Below the pieces are notes generated by a model. It made no database searches, was not told the origin of the DNA, and worked only from the letters and a program-made list of their open reading frames with translations. A stretch of DNA of 8,107 nucleotides from Armatimonadetes bacterium UBA5352 (GTDB lineage Bacteria; Armatimonadota; Zipacnadia; Zipacnadales; UBA5352): NCBI GenBank assembly GCA_002411015.1, contig DHPY01000114.1, positions 1-8,107 of the forward strand. The letters run 5' to 3'. How positions within the stretch are numbered: the stretch's first letter is position 1; every line of letters starts with the position of its first letter. Of the stretch, positions 6,004-8,107 are shown one piece after another. The translations under genes were made by a program, and so were the position numbers.

Positions 6004-6307
6004 TTAAGCGCACCCCTCCAGGCAGTAGGGCTCGAAGGCCTCGCAGATCGCCTCGATGTTCGCCGGCGGCACATCCGGCGCGATTGGGCGCGGCCGAGAT
6101 GGCGTGGTAGTCGCGGCTCCCGGCGACGAAGCTCGGCCAGACGCGCGGGTGGCGCAGCACGAGCGCCTCAAGGGCCTCCCGGTGCACGCGCCAGGTGGCA
6201 TCGAGGAGGCCGGGGATCCATCGCGGGTGCTTGAACTGGATGACCCGCGGGAGGTTCTCGGTCTGCGGGTTGCGGCCTTCGAGGCTCAGTCGGACCTTAG
6301 GCGGCAT
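6004..6307 (-). pseudogene. Core-deleted, frameshifted relic of a URO-D-like (uroporphyrinogen decarboxylase family) gene
   Basis: From ATG 6307 the frame reads ENLPRVIQFKHPRWIP, then TWRVHREALEALVLRHPRVWPSF, then GSRDYHAIS. This resembles the first 70 or so residues of URO-D-like proteins common in Armatimonadota and Planctomycetota. Near 6085-6100 the frame must shift to continue as IAPDVPPANIEAICEAFEPYC, which resembles the family's extreme C-terminus, ending at TAA 6004-6006. An intact member is roughly 350 aa; here the catalytic barrel is missing and the two ends are fused out of frame. In the first frame alone the ORF runs to 5954 (117 aa) with a meaningless tail. The family assignment rests on motif memory rather than alignment. 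Confidence 0.6.
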
Positions 6308-6440
6308 CCTCGTCGTCTCCCTGTCTGCTGGGTACCAGCGCAGCCGCGACTCCTGCCCGATTCGCCCGGGGTTGGTGACATCACCGGATAGCCCGCGAGG
6401 CGCAGTTGGGCGATGATATCACCGTGCATGACGGGCAAGC

Positions 6441-6450
6441 AAAGGAGGAG
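6441..6450 (+). promoter_or_regulatory. Strong Shine-Dalgarno for the DUF1328 gene
   Basis: AAAGGAGGAG ends 5 nt before ATG 6456. It is the strongest SD in the window and fixes the start of a gene short enough to be missed. Confidence 0.85.
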
Positions 6451-6455
6451 TCAAC

Positions 6456-6629
6456 ATGCTTCGGTGGGCGCTGATCTTCCTGGCCATCGCGATCGTCGCC
6501 GCGATCTTCGGATTCGGCGGGATTGCTGGCGCCGCCTCGACGTTGGCGCAGATCTTGTTCGCTGTATTCCTGGTGCTGTTCATCATCGGGCTGATCACAC
6601 ACTACAGCGGACGCCCACGAGCAGTGTGA
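6456..6629 (+). CDS. DUF1328 / UPF0391 small membrane protein (YtjA-like)
   Basis: This 57-aa protein starts MLRWALIFLAIAIVAAIFGF and continues GGIAGAASTLAQILF. That is the YtjA/DUF1328 signature: an N-terminal LRWA, a GFGGIAG turn, and a second hydrophobic helix. Two transmembrane segments are visible (about 4-24 and 30-48), followed by a short basic tail (HYSGRPR). Family length is 50-60 aa, so it is complete. The family is widespread in proteobacteria and other phyla and of unknown function, often linked to stress conditions. A near-ideal SD precedes it, and a strong terminator follows 31 nt after the stop, so it is a monocistronic unit. Confidence 0.93.
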   Translation: MLRWALIFLAIAIVAAIFGFGGIAGAASTLAQILFAVFLVLFIIGLITHYSGRPRAV

Positions 6630-6659
6630 TGGCGGTCGAGCAGCATGACCGTCTGCATC

Positions 6660-6699
6660 GGAACGGCCGGCGTGACGGGCGCCGGCCGTTCCGCTTTTT
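6660..6699 (+). terminator. Intrinsic terminator of the DUF1328 gene
   Basis: GGAACGGCCGGCG (6660-6672) pairs perfectly with CGCCGGCCGTTCC (6680-6692), a 13-bp stem with a 7-nt loop, followed by GC and TTTTT (6695-6699). Orientation matches the upstream gene. Confidence 0.92.
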
Positions 6700-6824
6700 G
6701 GCCACCCGCCCGCCGGCGCGTGCGGGGTATTGCTCCTCAATATAGGTGCATCACCGGATGGACCGGCCCACCGCTCCGCGCCATACTCGGTCAACAGCCA
6801 ACTCTGTGGATGAGGACGCGTGTC

Positions 6825-7208
6825 ATGGTTCGTTCCGGTACTCGCACGGATCATCGTGAACGCCGCGGCCCAGGGAGCCTCGCGTCGCGCTCGTTGCTCA
6901 TGCTGGATGGGACCACCCCTCACTGCCGCTACCGCGCTGAATTCGCGGGCTTCCAGGTCTGCAAGGCGATGGAGCGCCCGGCGATCGTTACCGGCACCGA
7001 CTGCTCGCGCTGTCCCGTTTCCGGGGCGCTGGAGAGTGCGGCCTGCCCGCTGCTGCACGCCGCGGTGAAGCTTGTCCCGCGCATCCAGGTCACATGGCTC
7101 TGCGGCGCCACCGACGAGCCGGTGGATCCGGACTCGCCCTCGGGCTGTCTCGCCTGCCGGATGGACACCGGGTCGTCCATCGATCGGCGGGAGGTCCGGA
7201 AGCGATGA
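6825..7208 (+). CDS. Eight-cysteine small protein A (unrecognised family)
   Basis: The 127-aa protein has cysteines at residues 34, 46, 60, 63, 74, 93, 108 and 111, giving C-x11-C-x13-C-x2-C-x10-C-x18-C-x14-C-x2-C. The neighbour at 7282-7653 repeats the same spacing, so the frame is under protein-level constraint. Two C-x2-C pairs plus single cysteines suggest metal (Zn or Fe-S) binding. No signal peptide or membrane segment is seen, so it is probably cytoplasmic. ATG 6825 is chosen because GATGAGG lies 9-12 nt upstream; ATG 6900 also keeps all cysteines but lacks an SD. The frame stays open back to 6645, but that part overlaps the DUF1328 terminator. Residues 15-27 (GPGSLASRSLLML) resemble the C-terminus of protein B. 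I do not recognise the family. Confidence 0.72.
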   Translation: MVRSGTRTDHRERRGPGSLASRSLLMLDGTTPHCRYRAEFAGFQVCKAMERPAIVTGTDCSRCPVSGALESAACPLLHAAVKLVPRIQVTWLCGATDEPVDPDSPSGCLACRMDTGSSIDRREVRKR

Positions 7209-7209
7209 A

Positions 7210-7227
7210 CGGCGCCTTTGGGCGCCG
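7210..7227. other. Small hairpin between the two eight-cysteine genes
   Basis: CGGCGCC and GGCGCCG form a 7-bp stem around a 4-nt loop (TTTG) just after the stop of protein A. A second small stem, GCATCT/AGATGC, follows near 7232-7250. Neither has a U-tract, so the genes may still be co-transcribed with attenuation or processing between them. Confidence 0.35.
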
Positions 7228-7281
7228 GTGCAGCATCTCATTCAGATGCAGCTGCAGTCAGACAGAGTGAGTGGGATAGCG

Positions 7282-7653
7282 ATGGCAATGACTGAGCATC
7301 AGGCACAGACCACAGCGGATGCCCCTTCGGTGCGGCAGTGTCGCTACCGCCGGCGGCTGGCGGGGCACCAGGTCTGCTGGGCGAGCCGGCATCTCTCGAC
7401 TGCCACGAGCAGTGACTGCCGGGGCTGCGAGGTCCCTGGTGTGCTCGAGGCGGTTGACTGCTTCTATCTCCAGGCGCGCGTTGGGCTTCGCGCGGGCCAG
7501 GCAACGGAGTGGATCTGCGGGAGCTCCGGGCGCCATGTGAATGGTAGCGAGCACGCGGACTGGTCGCCATGCATGGCATGCAGGCGCGTGGGCCCCCGGC
7601 GGCCGCTCGTGGCGAAGTCGTTGCTGATGTTGCATCAGGTATTACGAAGGTGA
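7282..7653 (+). CDS. Eight-cysteine small protein B, paralogue of A
   Basis: The 123-aa protein has cysteines at 20, 32, 46, 49, 60, 79, 97 and 100: C-x11-C-x13-C-x2-C-x10-C-x18-C-x17-C-x2-C. This equals protein A except for three extra residues in one loop. In a hand alignment about 26 of 61 residues match from the first cysteine to the WxCG motif; shared marks are CRYR, AGxQVC, T..DC, VxGxLE, W[LI]CG and C[LM]ACR. The C-terminal tail is basic and helical (GPRRPLVAKSLLMLHQ). ATG 7282 has only a weak GAGTGGG upstream; GTG 7267 is an alternative. It lies 73 nt after protein A. The pair looks like an old tandem duplication. Metal binding is inferred from the cysteine pattern; function is unknown. 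Confidence 0.72.
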   Translation: MAMTEHQAQTTADAPSVRQCRYRRRLAGHQVCWASRHLSTATSSDCRGCEVPGVLEAVDCFYLQARVGLRAGQATEWICGSSGRHVNGSEHADWSPCMACRRVGPRRPLVAKSLLMLHQVLRR

Positions 7654-7744
7654 AGTTAGGTTAGATTCCTGATGGACGGTATGCAGCGGGTATGAGAGGA
7701 TGCAGGCACGGATGAGCCGCTTCCCCCCCGGCACGTCCGTGACG

Positions 7745-8059
7745 GTCCCGGCAGCCCCGGGACTGAATCAGTCGGGCGAGATGGCACGCGGAGCAGAATC
7801 ATCAGCATCGGCCTGACGACGGTCCCGGGGCACTTGCCCCTCTGATGTTTGTGCGGAGCAACAGAGGGGCATCACATGCGTCGGTGACTTTGGTGAGGAG
7901 TTGCCGACGGGCGCCACCACAGTGGTGGCGCGGGGCAGCGGAGCGAAGTCTCCGCTGTCGGACGGCCATCGGGGAGGACGTCCCACGTGACGTCCGCCGA
8001 TGGATGACGCTCTAAGCGGGCTGCCTTCATCCCCCGAGGCAGCCCGCTTGCTTTTGTGT
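7745..8059 (+). ncRNA. Candidate structured RNA with terminal intrinsic terminator
   Basis: No plausible gene lies after 7653, yet this stretch is packed with stems in series. They are GTCCCGG/CCGGGAC (7745-7763); TGCCCCTCTG/CAGAGGGGCA (7835-7844 with 7862-7871); CGTCGG/CCGACG (7879-7884 with 7904-7909); GCGCCACCA/TGGTGGCGC (7911-7919 with 7923-7931); CAGCGGAG/CTCCGCTG (7936-7943 with 7950-7957); a two-part stem CCATCGG + GGACGTC with GACGTCC + CCGATGG (7966-8003); and the terminator. It matches none of the tmRNA, RNase P, SRP, 6S or T-box signatures I know. The 5' end is uncertain; 7817 is another possible limit. Options are an sRNA, a cis-regulatory leader for a gene beyond the window, or a structured repeat. 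Confidence 0.5.
8014..8059 (+). terminator. Intrinsic terminator ending the structured region
   Basis: AAGCGGGCTGCCT (8014-8026) pairs perfectly with AGGCAGCCCGCTT (8037-8049), a 13-bp stem with a 10-nt loop, followed by GCTTTTGTGT. The T-rich tail is only on the + strand side, so it ends a rightward transcript: either the proposed RNA or the transcript of the eight-cysteine genes. Confidence 0.87.
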
Positions 8060-8084
8060 CGGTGTCGTTGTAGGACAGGCCTCC

Positions 8085-8101
8085 AGGTTGTGTTCAGAAA
8101 G
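8085..8101. repeat. Right copy of window-end inverted repeat
   Basis: Reverse complement of 4-20 with one mismatch (at 8090). See the left copy. Confidence 0.55.
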
Positions 8102-8107
8102 AAAGTG

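Noticed and set aside
6645..6824. Extension of cysteine protein A back to ATG 6645
   Set aside because: It would start inside the DUF1328 terminator stem region and adds Arg/Pro-rich sequence without relation to protein B.
6381..7241. 286-aa open frame on the - strand
   Set aside because: It runs antisense through the DUF1328 gene, its terminator and the eight-cysteine gene A. No motif is seen, whereas the + strand genes have SDs and conserved patterns.
7768..7986. 72-aa open frame on the - strand in the structured region
   Set aside because: It crosses several strong stem-loops, has no SD or motif, and the terminator orientation indicates + strand transcription.
7745..8059. tmRNA, RNase P, SRP RNA or T-box identity for the structured region
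   Set aside because: None of the class-defining sequences I know (such as the tmRNA ends, RNase P P4 strands, the SRP GGAAGCAGCC loop, or the T-box GGGTGG pairing strand) is present.

Overview
The window is GC-rich bacterial chromosomal DNA with many dispersed, hairpin-forming intergenic repeats. The gene mix suggests a little-studied, repeat-rich free-living lineage: a hydrogenase maturation pair, a tandem DUF433 protein, a secreted CARDB protein, a URO-D-like relic and a DUF1328 membrane peptide. The style recalls Armatimonadota and similar MAG-derived phyla, but this is an impression; no rRNA or other phylogenetic marker is present.

Layout. (1) 1-225: leader with a 25-bp imperfect inverted repeat and a possible extended -10 promoter. 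(2) 226-2204, + strand: compact operon of a double-DUF433 protein, HypE, and a HyaD/HycI-like hydrogenase maturation protease in which two of the three expected nickel ligands appear to be replaced. (3) 2205-2776: repeat-rich spacer with a hairpin family, a 151-nt nested inverted-repeat element, short tandem repeats and an inverted-repeat-bounded element. (4) 2777 to about 3640: a replication-protein relic. It has a DnaB N-terminal domain, an in-frame amber codon, no ATPase core, and the tail and winged helix of a RepA/RecA-like ATPase. It reads through into a second block of the same repeat families (3642-3976), including a 75-bp in-frame tandem duplication. (5) 4192-5868, - strand: secreted CARDB-domain protein followed by a strong hairpin. 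(6) 6004-6307, - strand: frameshifted relic of a uroporphyrinogen-decarboxylase-like gene that keeps both ends and lacks the core. (7) 6456-6699: DUF1328/YtjA-like membrane peptide with a strong SD and an intrinsic terminator. (8) 6825-7653: two tandem paralogous small proteins sharing eight cysteines at nearly identical spacing, family not recognised. (9) 7745-8059: a gene-free, densely structured stretch ending in a strong intrinsic terminator, a good candidate for an unannotated structured RNA. (10) The two window ends carry a 17-nt inverted repeat.

Working together: HypE and the protease belong to [NiFe]-hydrogenase assembly (CN ligand synthesis and large-subunit C-terminal processing), but no hydrogenase subunits or other hyp genes are here. 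The DUF433 protein resembles antitoxins but has no visible toxin partner. The most interesting parts are the eight-cysteine pair with the structured RNA region beside it, and the two relic genes that kept their termini and lost their catalytic cores.
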